Shown piece after piece: positions 32,901-42,093 of a stretch of 42,093 nucleotides of DNA. This DNA comes from Pseudomonas sp. GM49. GTDB lineage: Bacteria; Pseudomonadota; Gammaproteobacteria; Pseudomonadales; Pseudomonadaceae. The stretch lies in contig NZ_AKJL01000329.1 in assembly GCF_000282355.1 (NCBI RefSeq), positions 1 to 42,093 of the forward strand. The letters run 5' to 3'. Under the pieces are notes generated by a model, which saw nothing but the letters and a program-made list of their open reading frames with translations, ran no database searches and was not told the DNA's origin. Made by a program: the position numbers and the translations under genes. The first letter of the stretch is position 1. Every line of letters starts with the position of its first letter.

Positions 32901-33785
32901 TCGGCGGCCTTCATTCAACTGGCGCTGACGCCGGCGCATGTTCAGCAAGGCGATGAACGGCAGCATGGAAAACGCCAGGCCCAGCAGGCATTTGCCGATG
33001 AACGCCGGCAGCAGTTCTTCCAGCACTCGCTGACGGTCGAACAAACCGCGCAGTTGCCAATCGCTGCTGCTCAGCGGAACCGTCAGCACGCTGTTGGCGA
33101 CATCGTCCTCGGTCAGCGTACCCGGATTGACCGAGGGCAGCCCTTTGTCGCGGCTGACGATTTGATGATTGATGCGGTTCTCCACCAGCCACAACGGGCG
33201 GTCGCCAGCCTCGCTCTGCTTGGTCAAGGACGAAAAGAAGGTGGGCGTCAGGCGCAAGGCCCAGTAGCCGCGGGAACTGCCGCTGGCCTGATGCAACAAT
33301 AAATGCACCACAGAACCGTCGGTGGCATTGCTGAAGTAGTGCGCCTGGGCGTGGCTGCGGCGTACCAGTTCACCCAGGTAGTCGCTGTCATCGCTGTCGG
33401 GAGCGCTGTCACTGAGGACTCTTCCCGAAGGGCTGAGCAAAGCCAGGCTACGCAGATCAGGCAGCGACTGTTGCAGCTTGCGCAGCAGCGCCTGCAGTTC
33501 ATCGGCGTCTTGCGGTTGCTCGACGATCGGCAACAGGTTGAGGGCGATCTGCGCGTTGAGTGCCATGTTCAGGCTGACCTGCGCGGCCAGATCGGCGGTG
33601 TAGTCGATGGTGTACTGACGCTGGTTTTTCTGGGTTTCGCGCAACTGGTCGAGTAACTGCCAGAACAGCAGGGCCAGCAGCAATAATGCGAGTGTCGCCA
33701 AGGTGCCCTTCAAGGTCCCGCGCAGGGGGGAGCCAGGCGCTGTGGCCGGCGCACTGGAAGTCAGAGGCGGAGGGACATTGGACAA
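29937..33785 (-). CDS. morA: PAS-GGDEF-EAL c-di-GMP enzyme MorA
   Basis: This 1282-residue inner-membrane protein can both make and degrade c-di-GMP. A membrane helix near residues 28-48 and another near 263-285 enclose a periplasmic sensor. Several PAS domains follow (about 295-850), then GGDEF (ARMGGDEF at about 925) and EAL (AEALLRW at about 1056). EAL-site residues DDFGTGYSS and AEGVET are intact. The inhibitory RxxD site that precedes GGDEF in many diguanylate cyclases is replaced by an Asp-rich stretch (VDDDDTVARM). Domain order, size and place next to glyA match MorA, which controls motility and biofilms. Confidence 0.93.
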   Translation of the reverse strand: MSNVPPPLTSSAPATAPGSPLRGTLKGTLATLALLLLALLFWQLLDQLRETQKNQRQYTIDYTADLAAQVSLNMALNAQIALNLLPIVEQPQDADELQALLRKLQQSLPDLRSLALLSPSGRVLSDSAPDSDDSDYLGELVRRSHAQAHYFSNATDGSVVHLLLHQASGSSRGYWALRLTPTFFSSLTKQSEAGDRPLWLVENRINHQIVSRDKGLPSVNPGTLTEDDVANSVLTVPLSSSDWQLRGLFDRQRVLEELLPAFIGKCLLGLAFSMLPFIALLNMRRRQRQLNEGRRRYQDIFEGTGVALCVLDMSGLKVFFDKAQLQDSEQLQAWLAIPEQRRQLLKELRITEVNQVALQLLNVDSTDNAWKLLVDGNPQDGTAIGNQVLDAMLNRQQQLELEIKLQDASGRDQHLWLVLRLPQTPDDYDSVILSITDITSRKLIELSLQEREGFWSDVVRTVPDHLYVQDVISQRMIFSNHHLGQTLGYNRTELQQMGEYFWEILLHPEDADYYHRSRQVQRQAGYHQLMQCQLRFRHRDGQWRRFEIREQALARDREDQVTRIIGVAKDITDQIEASESLRDSEQRYRMLAESISDVIFSTDSRLNLNYVSPSVQAVLGYDAEWIFQNGWQSTIANPQQLTGIYHLMDRVSKALDQPDHLALLRSQVQTQLFLFDCLRADGRKIPIELRLVLVWDEHGTFEGVLGVGRDISQQRRAEKDLRMAATVFEHSTSAILITDPAGYIVQANEAFSRVSGYAVEQVLDQLPNMLTVDDQQEAHLRYVLKQLSQHSTWEGEVWLKRRNGEHYPAWVGITAVLDDEGDLASYVCFFSDISERKASEQRIHRLAYYDALTHLPNRSLFQDRLHTALQSAERQKSWVVLMFLDLDRFKPINDSLGHAAGDRMLKEMATRLLGCVDDDDTVARMGGDEFTLLLQPRANREVALTRAIHVAEQILASLVKPFVLEGREFFVTASIGIALSPQDGNELSQLMKNADTAMYHAKERGKNNFQFYQADMNASALERLELESDLRHALEQNEFVLYYQPQFSGDGKRLTGAEALLRWRHPRRGLVPPGDFIPVLEELGLVVDVGDWVISEACRQLKAWHQARVRVPKVSVNISARQFSDGQLGTRIATILKETGLPPACLELELTESILMREVSEAMQILDGLKNLGLSIAVDDFGTGYSSLNYLKQFPIDVLKIDRTFVDGLPSGEQDAQIARAIIAMAHSLNLAVIAEGVETHEQLDFLREHGCDEVQGYLFGRPMPAGQFEGQFSNDALFMFD

Positions 33786-34068
33786 GCTGTAATCCTGCGG
33801 TTTGGCTGGACTGGCGCGACGTGCACTATAAGCCGGACGCCCGAAGGGCGGCTAGCATGCCCTGAGTTGTGGCGAAGTGCCAGCCCCAGCCCGTCGGCTG
33901 GACTGCCATCTGTCATTAAGGTAGCTTTGCGGGTTACGCGGGAGCGTTCCAGCTCCTAGGCTTTTTCAGCGCGTCTGTATTGAAAACTCTCAATCGGACG
34001 ACGCGCACAGCCTGGCCAGGCATCGCCTGTACCCTATTCATTCATCAGTCACTGACCCTAGGTTCTCC
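33786..34068. promoter_or_regulatory. Divergent promoter region between morA and ettA
   Basis: This 283-base gap separates the two divergent genes. I see no REP, no clear operator and no gene; it probably holds both promoters. Confidence 0.4.
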
Positions 34069-35733
<1,665 letters not shown>

Positions 35734-35756
35734 TTTCGGGTTGGTTGCATAAAGAG

Positions 35757-35783
35757 CGGAGCCTTCGGGCTCCGTTTTTTTTT
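35757..35783 (+). terminator. Intrinsic terminator of ettA
   Basis: CGGAGCC and GGCTCCG form a seven-bp stem capped by a TTCG tetraloop, followed by nine T. Confidence 0.9.
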
Positions 35784-35812
35784 GCGTTTTTTCAGTGAGA
35801 CCGAGCAGCGGA

Positions 35813-35905
35813 CTTCGCGAGCAAGCCCGCTCCCACAGGGTTTTGTGAAAGGCACACCTCTCAATTCAACACCGACCTCCTGTGGGAGCGGGCTTGCTCG
35901 CGAAG
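35813..35905. repeat. REPIN between ettA and gdhA
   Basis: CTTCGCGAGCAAGCCCGCTC (from 35813) and CCTGTGGGAGCGGGCTTGCT (from 35879) are long inverted REPs. They follow the ettA terminator in the 371-base gap to gdhA. The rest of the gap is AT-rich and probably holds the gdhA promoter. Confidence 0.9.
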
Positions 35906-36104
35906 GCGGTATTCCTGATGGTGCAGGAATTGAATTGTGACTCCCCATTCAGGTGCAATATCAGGCCAAAAAGCAGTCTGTTTTATATCCTGTGCACCAT
36001 TTAATTTCATAAATGCGACATTTTGCTCTGTTCTTGTGCGCGAATCGTTTGTTACAGTCCGGCCCAATCCCTTCCAACGACAATAAATTTGCCGAGACTT
36101 TTCC

Positions 36105-37442
36105 ATGATCGAATCCGTCGAATCCTTCCTTGCGCGCCTGAAAAATCGCGATCCGGACCAACCTGAATTTCACCAGGCCGTGGAAGAAGTACTACGCAGT
36201 CTGTGGCCGTTTCTTGAAGCGAATCCGCATTACCTGACCTCGGGCATTCTGGAGCGCATCTGCGAGCCGGAGCGGGCGGTGGTGTTTCGCGTGTCGTGGG
36301 TCGACGATCAGGGCAAGGTCCAGGTCAATCGTGGTTTCCGCATCCAGATGAACAGCGCGATCGGCCCGTACAAGGGCGGCTTGCGTTTTCACCCGTCGGT
36401 GAACATGGGCGTCCTGAAATTCCTCGCCTTTGAACAGACCTTCAAAAACTCCCTGACTTCATTGCCCATGGGCGGCGGCAAGGGCGGTTCGGACTTCGAC
36501 CCCAAAGGCAAAAGCGATGCGGAAGTCATGCGCTTCTGCCAGGCCTTCATGAGCGAGTTGTACCGCCACATTGGTGCCGACGTTGACGTGCCGGCCGGGG
36601 ACATCGGTGTGGGCGCGCGGGAAATCGGTTTCCTGTTTGGCCAGTACAAGCGCCTGAGCAACCAGTTCACCAGCGTGCTGACCGGCAAAGGCCCAAGCTA
36701 CGGCGGCAGCCTGATTCGCCCGGAAGCCACCGGTTTCGGTTGTGTGTACTTCGCCGAGGAAATGCTCAAACGCCGCGGTTTGGCAGTCGAGGGCAAGCGG
36801 GTGGCGATCTCCGGTTCCGGCAACGTTGCGCAATACGCGGCGCGCAAGGTCATGGACCTGGGCGGCAAAGTGATTTCGCTGTCCGATTCCGAAGGCACGT
36901 TGTATTGCGAAAGCGGTTTGACCGAGGAGCAATGGCTGGCGATGCTGGAGCTGAAAAACGTACAGCGTGGGCGTATCCGTGAACTGGCCGGCCGTTTTGG
37001 CCTGGAGTTCCGCGCCGGTCAGTTGCCATGGAGCCTGAGCTGCGATATCGCGTTGCCGTGCGCGACGCAAAACGAACTGGACGCTGAAGCCGCTCGCACC
37101 CTGCTGCGCAACGGCTGCATCTGCGTGGTTGAAGGCGCGAACATGCCGACCACCCTTGAGGCGGTGGACCTGTTCATCGAGGCGGACATTCTGTTTGCGC
37201 CGGGCAAGGCATCCAACGCCGGTGGCGTGGCGGTGAGCGGGCTGGAGATGTCGCAGAACGCCATGCGCCTGGCGTGGACCGGTGGCGAAGTGGACAGCAA
37301 GCTGCACGCGATCATGCAGTCGATCCACCATGCTTGCGTGCATTACGGCGAAGAGAATGGCCGGGTCAACTACGTCAAGGGCGCGAATATCGCCGGCTTC
37401 GTCAAAGTCGCCGATGCCATGCTGGCCCAAGGCGTGGTTTAG
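36105..37442 (+). CDS. gdhA: NADP-specific glutamate dehydrogenase
   Basis: This 445-residue enzyme makes glutamate from 2-oxoglutarate and ammonium with NADPH. PYKGGLRFHPSVNMGVLKFL holds the substrate site, and PMGGGKGGSDFDPKGKS has the catalytic Lys. The NADP-binding stretch is VAISGSGNVAQYAA near residue 235. Length and motifs are those of the short, hexameric NADP type. The ribosome-binding site is weak. Confidence 0.97.
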   Translation: MIESVESFLARLKNRDPDQPEFHQAVEEVLRSLWPFLEANPHYLTSGILERICEPERAVVFRVSWVDDQGKVQVNRGFRIQMNSAIGPYKGGLRFHPSVNMGVLKFLAFEQTFKNSLTSLPMGGGKGGSDFDPKGKSDAEVMRFCQAFMSELYRHIGADVDVPAGDIGVGAREIGFLFGQYKRLSNQFTSVLTGKGPSYGGSLIRPEATGFGCVYFAEEMLKRRGLAVEGKRVAISGSGNVAQYAARKVMDLGGKVISLSDSEGTLYCESGLTEEQWLAMLELKNVQRGRIRELAGRFGLEFRAGQLPWSLSCDIALPCATQNELDAEAARTLLRNGCICVVEGANMPTTLEAVDLFIEADILFAPGKASNAGGVAVSGLEMSQNAMRLAWTGGEVDSKLHAIMQSIHHACVHYGEENGRVNYVKGANIAGFVKVADAMLAQGVV

Positions 37443-37449
37443 GCGAAGC

Positions 37450-37944
37450 CTACGCCGGATCGATACGAATCACTTCGATCAATTGATCCCCGGCGGGGCG
37501 CTGCCACAGCACTTCGTCGTTGAGTCGTGCACCGAGCAGTGCCCGACCCAGCGGCGAACCCCAATTGATCAGGCCGTGGGCGGCATCGGCCTGATCTTCG
37601 CCCACCAGTTGTACCCGACGCTCGGTGGCGTGTTCATCGGCGTAGGTCACCCAACTGCCGATCTGCACTTTCTCGGTCGAAGTCGCGGCGGGTACCACCT
37701 GAGCGCTGCCCAGGCGCTGCTTGAAGTAACGCAAATCACGCTCGAGATCCACCAGGCGCTGCTTGTCGGCCTGCTCGCCCCTGGCCGATTGTTCGGCGTG
37801 CAGGGTTTGCAGTTCTGCGACTTTACCCTGCAACAGAATCAGGCCTTGCGGCGTGACGTAATTGGGCTGCGCGCTGACCTGCCTTTCGACAGGCTGATCG
37901 GTTTGCGCGGCGGCGTTATCTTCATTGACGAAGGCACGGCTCAT
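37450..37944 (-). CDS. Gre-family transcription factor with shortened coiled coil
   Basis: This 164-residue protein has the C-terminal GreA/GreB domain that sits at the RNA-polymerase secondary channel (VQIGSWVTYADEHATERRVQL, then ISWGSPLGRALLG-like). GreB has a long N-terminal antiparallel coiled coil with acidic tip residues that reach the active site. Here the two helices (GLILLQGKVAELQTL and KQRLVDLERDLRYFKQRL) are about 15 residues shorter, and the tip reads ARGEQAD instead of GDRSENADY. So it may bind polymerase without stimulating RNA cleavage. It resembles GreB-like/Rnk-type relatives. It is convergent with gdhA. Confidence 0.8.
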   Translation of the reverse strand: MSRAFVNEDNAAAQTDQPVERQVSAQPNYVTPQGLILLQGKVAELQTLHAEQSARGEQADKQRLVDLERDLRYFKQRLGSAQVVPAATSTEKVQIGSWVTYADEHATERRVQLVGEDQADAAHGLINWGSPLGRALLGARLNDEVLWQRPAGDQLIEVIRIDPA

Positions 37945-38152
37945 GGAATTCTCCCGGTATAGGATTTAGGTCATGGTCGCAGGTATTTGGTTTCAGCAAA
38001 TGTCTGAAAGCGACTTACGGCGAGTGATAGGTCCGGGTGGCGTTCTGATCCTTCTGCTGCCAGGCCGATACGCGGCTGATAAGGAAAGTCTAGAAGTGGA
38101 TGCATCGGGTGGTTGTGAAAGGTGTGTGATCAATCCGTCGGAAACGACGATT

Positions 38153-38248
38153 CCCTGTGGGAGCGAGCTTGCTCGCGATGAGGGACTGACATTCAACACG
38201 TGTGTTGGCTGAACGGCCGCTATCGCGAGCAAGCTCGCTCCCACAGGG
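38153..38248. repeat. REPIN with 27-bp perfect arms
   Basis: The arms at 38153-38179 and 38222-38248 (CCCTGTGGGAGCGAGCTTGC and its inverse) are exact over 27 bases. It lies in the 322-base gap between the Gre-like gene and the DUF4105 gene. I see no gene in the gap. Confidence 0.9.
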
Positions 38249-38266
38249 ATGTGTGGTGCGTTCGGG

Positions 38267-40120
38267 TCAGTAGTGATACCACTTCAGCTCAAGCATCACT
38301 TCGTTCTCGGGGGTCGCCAAATGGCTGAACTCGCGCTGGGCGCTCAAGCGCAGTCCGAGATTGCGGGATATTTCCCATTGCTGATTCAGACTCAGGCTAC
38401 GACGCACTTCACCATTGGTGAAAAAGTCGCCCTTGGCTTCCAGGCTCAAGTTGCCCAGCGGGTTTTTCCACAGCACACCACTGTTGAAACCGGCGGCCGG
38501 GGCAATGAATGCGGCGAAGTCGTTGTTGTGCTCGATACGCGCGGTGCCCAAGGCAAAGCCGAGCAGATCGTCGCTCAGTTGCCAGGTACCGCCGCCGCCA
38601 CCGTTGACGTGGCTGACCAGGGTTTGGTCATCATGCTTGCCCGGTACCCGTTCCAGACCGCCGGTGACTTGCCATGACAGTGGCTGCAGCAACTCGTTAC
38701 GCGGGGTCAGGGAGCGAATGGTCGCCAGGTCCAGTCGCTGCACTTGCCAGTCATTGCCTTCGTACTGGCGCAGTTTCAATTGCAGGATTTCAATCTGCGC
38801 ACCAAGGGGAAAGCTTTCGCTGTTGTCATTGAGGTCGTGATAAGCCATGCGCAAGCCGTACTCGCCAAAGGCTTTATCTCCACGGGTGCCAAGGCCGAGC
38901 TGCCAGGTGCGGGACTCGTGACCGTCTTCAGGCAGGCCGGGTTGCGGGATATCCAGCTCCGGCGCCGGGTTCTGGTTGATCGCCCGCAGCAGTTCGAAGC
39001 TGCGCTGGGCGCGCGCGGGGTCGCGTTCCTGACCATTGGCTCGGTAACGCTCCAGACGATAGGCCGCATCGATGATCAGCGCCTGGCGTTCGCGGGGTTG
39101 TGCCTTGAACGCCGGGGCTTGCAATTGTTTCTGGTCGGCGCTGACTTTCAGCACCCATTGCTGCTCTTCAGGGTTCAACGGCTCGGCGCGACTGAGCAAC
39201 TCGCGTTCCCGGGACGGACGATACTGGATGGATTCCACCAGTCCGGCATTTTTCACGGCTTTGACGGTGTCGGTCGGAATGGCTGTGAGCGGGAATTGCT
39301 CGGTCAGGCGCAGGCTCGGGCGGGCCACCTGCAGCAGTTCGAGCAAGCGGTATGAGCAGTTCTCGTCGAAGAAGAAATAGTCGAATTTGATCTGCTTCAG
39401 CTCCCAGACGTGCTCGACCATGCGCGCGGTTTCCTGCCGGGTCAGGTTCAGGCGGTATTCCCACAGATCGCGGTTTTCCAGGCTGCGATATTCCGAGAGT
39501 TTTTCCTGATAGGGCACCAGCGCGAACAGGCCGGGATAACCGCCCATCAGGCCTTTCCAGGCATAGAGGATGCTGTTGTCCGAGCCTTCGATGTAGGCAC
39601 CGAAGTTGATGGCATAGCTGAGCAGCGAAGTCTTGTCGCTCTTTACATCGGCCTGGTCGATGCGCAGCAGGGTGTGGCCGAACATCGAGGACGGGCTGTT
39701 CAGGTAAGCCGCCGGGAAGATCATCACCGCGCTATCGGGCGAGACGTCCTTGAACCATTGCTTGAACCCGGTGCAGTCCGGTGTTGGCAGGCCGTTCAGG
39801 CCGAGTTGTTCTGTCAGCCAGCGGGTGCGGGCCGGGTAGACGCATTGCGCGTGTTGTTCACCGGCACTGGCCGGGGCGTACAAGGCTTGTACGGTCGCCG
39901 CCAGTTCATGGTCCGGATGTTCGTTGCCATCGGCGGCGAGGAAGAATTTTCTGTCGCTGACATAGCTGCGCCAGCCGCCGAGCTTGGCGGTTTCGTAATG
40001 GCCCAGGGATATCCAGAAAGGGTCGTTGGCCAGTTGCTGCAAACGTTGTGGATCGATGTGAGGCGCGGCGGACAGCGGGGCGCAGGCACACAGCGCCAGC
40101 CAGGCAAGGCGTTTGAGCAT
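38267..40120 (-). CDS. DUF4105/Lnb-like envelope protein with C-terminal beta-barrel
   Basis: This 617-residue protein begins with a signal peptide (MLKRLAWLALCACAPLSAAP). The region from about 120 to 320 is DUF4105, related to the lipoprotein N-acyltransferase Lnb, with SSMFGHTLLRID, YFFFDENCSYRLLELLQ and a Cys in the NCS motif. From about 430 onward the sequence alternates as expected for an outer-membrane beta-barrel and ends in an aromatic residue (LELKWYHY). I take the ATG at 40120, although its ribosome-binding site is weak. It may modify or anchor lipoproteins; the activity is unproven. Confidence 0.82.
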   Translation of the reverse strand: MLKRLAWLALCACAPLSAAPHIDPQRLQQLANDPFWISLGHYETAKLGGWRSYVSDRKFFLAADGNEHPDHELAATVQALYAPASAGEQHAQCVYPARTRWLTEQLGLNGLPTPDCTGFKQWFKDVSPDSAVMIFPAAYLNSPSSMFGHTLLRIDQADVKSDKTSLLSYAINFGAYIEGSDNSILYAWKGLMGGYPGLFALVPYQEKLSEYRSLENRDLWEYRLNLTRQETARMVEHVWELKQIKFDYFFFDENCSYRLLELLQVARPSLRLTEQFPLTAIPTDTVKAVKNAGLVESIQYRPSRERELLSRAEPLNPEEQQWVLKVSADQKQLQAPAFKAQPRERQALIIDAAYRLERYRANGQERDPARAQRSFELLRAINQNPAPELDIPQPGLPEDGHESRTWQLGLGTRGDKAFGEYGLRMAYHDLNDNSESFPLGAQIEILQLKLRQYEGNDWQVQRLDLATIRSLTPRNELLQPLSWQVTGGLERVPGKHDDQTLVSHVNGGGGGTWQLSDDLLGFALGTARIEHNNDFAAFIAPAAGFNSGVLWKNPLGNLSLEAKGDFFTNGEVRRSLSLNQQWEISRNLGLRLSAQREFSHLATPENEVMLELKWYHY

Positions 40121-40175
40121 AGGTGGCAACTTAAGTCGAAAAAAACAAAGACCCAACGAGGTGGATGCCTTTTAC

Positions 40176-40277
40176 CTGTAGGAGCTGGCTTGCCAGCGAT
40201 GGTCCTTAACGATTACGCGTGTTTACTGGATAAACACAGCGCCTTTGAAATCATCGCTGGCAAGCCAGCTCCTACAG
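40176..40277. repeat. REPIN of a second REP class
   Basis: CTGTAGGAGCTGGCTTGCCA (from 40176) and CATCGCTGGCAAGCCAGCTC (from 40252) form inverted REPs of a class different from the TGTGGGAGCG type. It lies between the DUF3015 and DUF4105 genes. Confidence 0.9.
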
Positions 40278-40311
40278 TAGTCAGCAACATTGCCCGAGGA
40301 GGGACAGGTCC

Positions 40312-40344
40312 AAAAAACAAAACCCGCTTCCCGAAAGAAGCGGG
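40312..40344 (-). terminator. Intrinsic terminator of the DUF3015 gene
   Basis: CCCGCTTC and GAAGCGGG form an eight-bp stem with a six-base loop. An A-run on the plus strand gives the T-run on the minus strand. Confidence 0.85.
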
Positions 40345-40355
40345 GCGGGTCGAGC

Positions 40356-40844
40356 TTAAGCTTGAGTGGCGTACTTGGCCAGTCGAGGGTCGGCTTTGAG
40401 CACGGCCAGGGTATTGGTATGCACGTCTTCGGCGGTAACGTCCGCCTTGCTGAAGATCTGCTGGAAGTGCTCGTGAGTGACGGCGGCGAAGTGCGCACGG
40501 TCTTCCGGCGCCACGCCCAGTACCACGGCGTAGGTGGTCAGCGCCTCGCCCTGACCTTTGGCCATGTCCTCGGACAGCTCGTTCATCATGCCATTCATGG
40601 CAAACCAGGATTTGCCGCCATAGGTCAGCGACGCGTTGGTTGCGCAACCGTTGGTGCCGGAGGTCATACCGAAGGTTGCGTTGCCGGAAGTGCCGTTGGT
40701 GGTGGATGCCAGGAAGTGAGCCGGAGTACCACGCTGACCTTCGAACAGCATGTTGCCCCAACCGCAATCCGGGCCGCCCGGGGCCTGAGCCATGGCGTTG
40801 ATGGATACAGCGGTGAAGAGAGTACCAAGAAGAATCCGTTTCAT
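40356..40844 (-). CDS. DUF3015 exported protein
   Basis: This 162-residue protein has a signal peptide (MKRILLGTLFTAVSINAMAQ). The mature part has the DUF3015 pattern GPDCGWGNMLFEGQRG and the Gly/Thr-rich TTNGTSGNATFGMTSGTNGC, with two or three Cys. Such proteins occur in many Pseudomonas and are of unknown role, possibly periplasmic. I take the ATG at 40844, with GAGAAC upstream, over a longer frame. A terminator follows. Confidence 0.88.
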   Translation of the reverse strand: MKRILLGTLFTAVSINAMAQAPGGPDCGWGNMLFEGQRGTPAHFLASTTNGTSGNATFGMTSGTNGCATNASLTYGGKSWFAMNGMMNELSEDMAKGQGEALTTYAVVLGVAPEDRAHFAAVTHEHFQQIFSKADVTAEDVHTNTLAVLKADPRLAKYATQA

Positions 40845-41122
40845 AGCGTTGTTCTCTTTTATGTGCGTACCAATAGACAAAGGGTCTGGCCCGTCTGGTG
40901 CCAGTGGGCCGGGCATTAGTCCAGCCGCGCAGTCTGGAGTTTAGGCACGATCATGGGGTTCCGTGATTTTTTGCAAAACATTCATGGGAAACCGCGGCGC
41001 AAGCCCGGGCGGCCTGGGGTTTTCGGATTGTCTATGCACAGGTCTGCGGCACTCCTTGCCAGTCGGGCATGGGCAGCGCCAGAATGCTGCAATCTGCCCC
41101 GCCTGATTGTTAAGGAAGCCCG

Positions 41123-42093
41123 ATGCCTGATCCTGTTGCTGCCAGCTTGCGTCTAGCGCCCGAAGCGCTGACCCGTCCGTTTTCCGCTGAACAGTTCAGC
41201 TTCTCTACCACCAATGATCTGGAGCCCTTTCGCGGTGTGCTTGGCCAGGAACGTGCGGTCGAAGCCTTGCAGTTCGGTGTGGCCATGCCACGCCCCGGTT
41301 ACAACGTATTCGTCATGGGCGAGCCCGGCACTGGCCGGTTCTCGTTCGTCAAACGCTACCTCAAGGCCGAAGGCAAGCGCCTGCAGACCCCGGCGGACTG
41401 GGTCTATGTCAACAATTTCGATGAACCGCGCGAACCACGTGCCCTGGAATTGCCGTCGGGCACTGCCGGTAACTTCATTGGAGATATCAACGGTCTGATC
41501 GACAACCTGCTGGCGACGTTTCCGGCAGTCTTCGAACATCCGTCCTACCAGCAGAAGAAAAGCGCCATCGACCGCGCCTTCAACCAGCGCTACGACAAGG
41601 CCCTGGACGTCATCGAGCGTCTGGCACTGGAAAAGGATGTCGCGCTGTACCGCGACGCCAGCAATATCGCCTTCACCCCGATGGGCGACGGCAAGGCGTT
41701 GGACGAAGCTGAATTCGCCCAGTTGCCGGAAACCGAGCGCGAGCGCTTCCACGAGGATATTTCCGTGCTGGAGGAGCGCCTGAACGAAGAGCTCGCCAGC
41801 CTGCCGCAATGGAAGCGTGAGTCGAGCAACCAACTGCGCCACCTCAACGAAGAAACCATCACCCTGACCTTGCAGCCATTGTTGTCACCGTTGTCGGAGA
41901 AGTACGCCGAGAACGCCGCGGTGTGCGGTTATCTGCAAGCCATGCAGGTGTACTTGCTCAAGACCGTGGTCGAGCAATTGGTGGACGACAGCAAGACCGA
42001 CGCTGTCGCCCGCAAACTGCTGGAGGAACAGTACGCGCCGAGCCTGGTGGTCGGTCACTCGGCCAGCGGCGGCGCGCCGGTGGTGTTCGAGCC
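41123..42093 (+). CDS. Lon-like ATP-dependent protease (partial, N-terminal part)
   Basis: The gene runs off the right edge after about 323 residues. It begins MPDPVAASLRLAPEAL, with AAGGAAG upstream. FRGVLGQERAVEALQFGVAM and GYNVFVMGEPGTGRFSFVKR match the AAA_32 domain of Lon-related proteases (PA4576-like). The Walker A region reads GEPGTGRFS, so Arg replaces the usual Lys. A coiled-coil-rich segment follows (about 150-280). The proteolytic domain would lie beyond the window. Confidence 0.88.
   Translation, partial: MPDPVAASLRLAPEALTRPFSAEQFSFSTTNDLEPFRGVLGQERAVEALQFGVAMPRPGYNVFVMGEPGTGRFSFVKRYLKAEGKRLQTPADWVYVNNFDEPREPRALELPSGTAGNFIGDINGLIDNLLATFPAVFEHPSYQQKKSAIDRAFNQRYDKALDVIERLALEKDVALYRDASNIAFTPMGDGKALDEAEFAQLPETERERFHEDISVLEERLNEELASLPQWKRESSNQLRHLNEETITLTLQPLLSPLSEKYAENAAVCGYLQAMQVYLLKTVVEQLVDDSKTDAVARKLLEEQYAPSLVVGHSASGGAPVVFE

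Noticed and set aside
37973..38212. Possible small gene in the gap beside the Gre-like gene
   Set aside because: Half of it is the translated REP sequence (PCGSELARDEG), a common false gene pattern in pseudomonads.

Overview
The window looks like a stretch of a Pseudomonas chromosome of the fluorescens/putida lineage. It is GC-rich and gene-dense. Gene order matches what I remember of core Pseudomonas regions: cioAB, rlmG, a LuxR solo, fpr, mscL, radA, a PilZ gene, cstA, ybdD, yjiA, then glyA, morA, ettA, gdhA and a Lon-like protease. Paired, inverted REP sequences (REPINs, usually with TGTGGGAGCG cores) sit between many genes, as is usual in this group. I see no rRNA, tRNA, CRISPR array, insertion sequence or prophage. 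The window cuts a transporter gene at its left edge and a Lon-like protease gene at its right edge.

Layout. (1) 1-6361 is a quinate/shikimate catabolic island: an MFS transporter (partial), a two-domain 3-dehydroshikimate dehydratase (quiC), a TetR regulator, a quinate/shikimate dehydrogenase-like gene overlapping aroQ, and a LysR regulator. Together these would import quinate or shikimate and convert it to protocatechuate, which feeds the beta-ketoadipate pathway encoded elsewhere. The control DNA holds a near-ideal PcaR-type palindrome and a second box that recurs in front of aroQ. (2) 6588-7471 is a two-gene DUF4160/DUF2442 module, probably toxin-antitoxin-like. (3) 7526-12443 holds trmA, an NCS2 purine permease, a small exported protein, a DJ-1-family protein without the family cysteine, and an MFS exporter. 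(4) 12862-15572 is the cyanide-insensitive oxidase operon cioAB plus a small membrane subunit, with an ANR box upstream. (5) 15638-19176 holds rlmG, a PpoR-like LuxR solo, fpr and mscL. (6) 19177-25259 has an AT-rich spacer with inverted repeats, radA, mapZ, and the cstA-ybdD-yjiA group. (7) 25358-28157 is a dicarboxylate symporter operon with two GntR-family regulators and repeated candidate operators. (8) 28434-42093 holds glyA, morA (PAS-GGDEF-EAL), ettA, gdhA, a Gre-like factor, a DUF4105 (Lnb-like) envelope protein, a DUF3015 protein and a Lon-like protease.

How the genes work together. The clearest metabolic unit is quinate/shikimate use. MorA (makes/degrades c-di-GMP) and MapZ (binds c-di-GMP) lie about 8 kb apart. 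CioAB with its ANR site is an oxygen-responsive respiratory branch. CstA (peptide or pyruvate uptake) and the DctA-like symporter supply organic acids.

No single locus here is clearly a brand-new system. The best leads are the composite operator of the quinate island, the autoregulation-like repeat in front of the DUF4160/DUF2442 pair, the DJ-1 protein without its nucleophile, the Gre-like factor with a shortened coiled coil, and the repeat-rich spacer before radA. All family assignments come from reading the sequence and from memory of the families; no database search was run.
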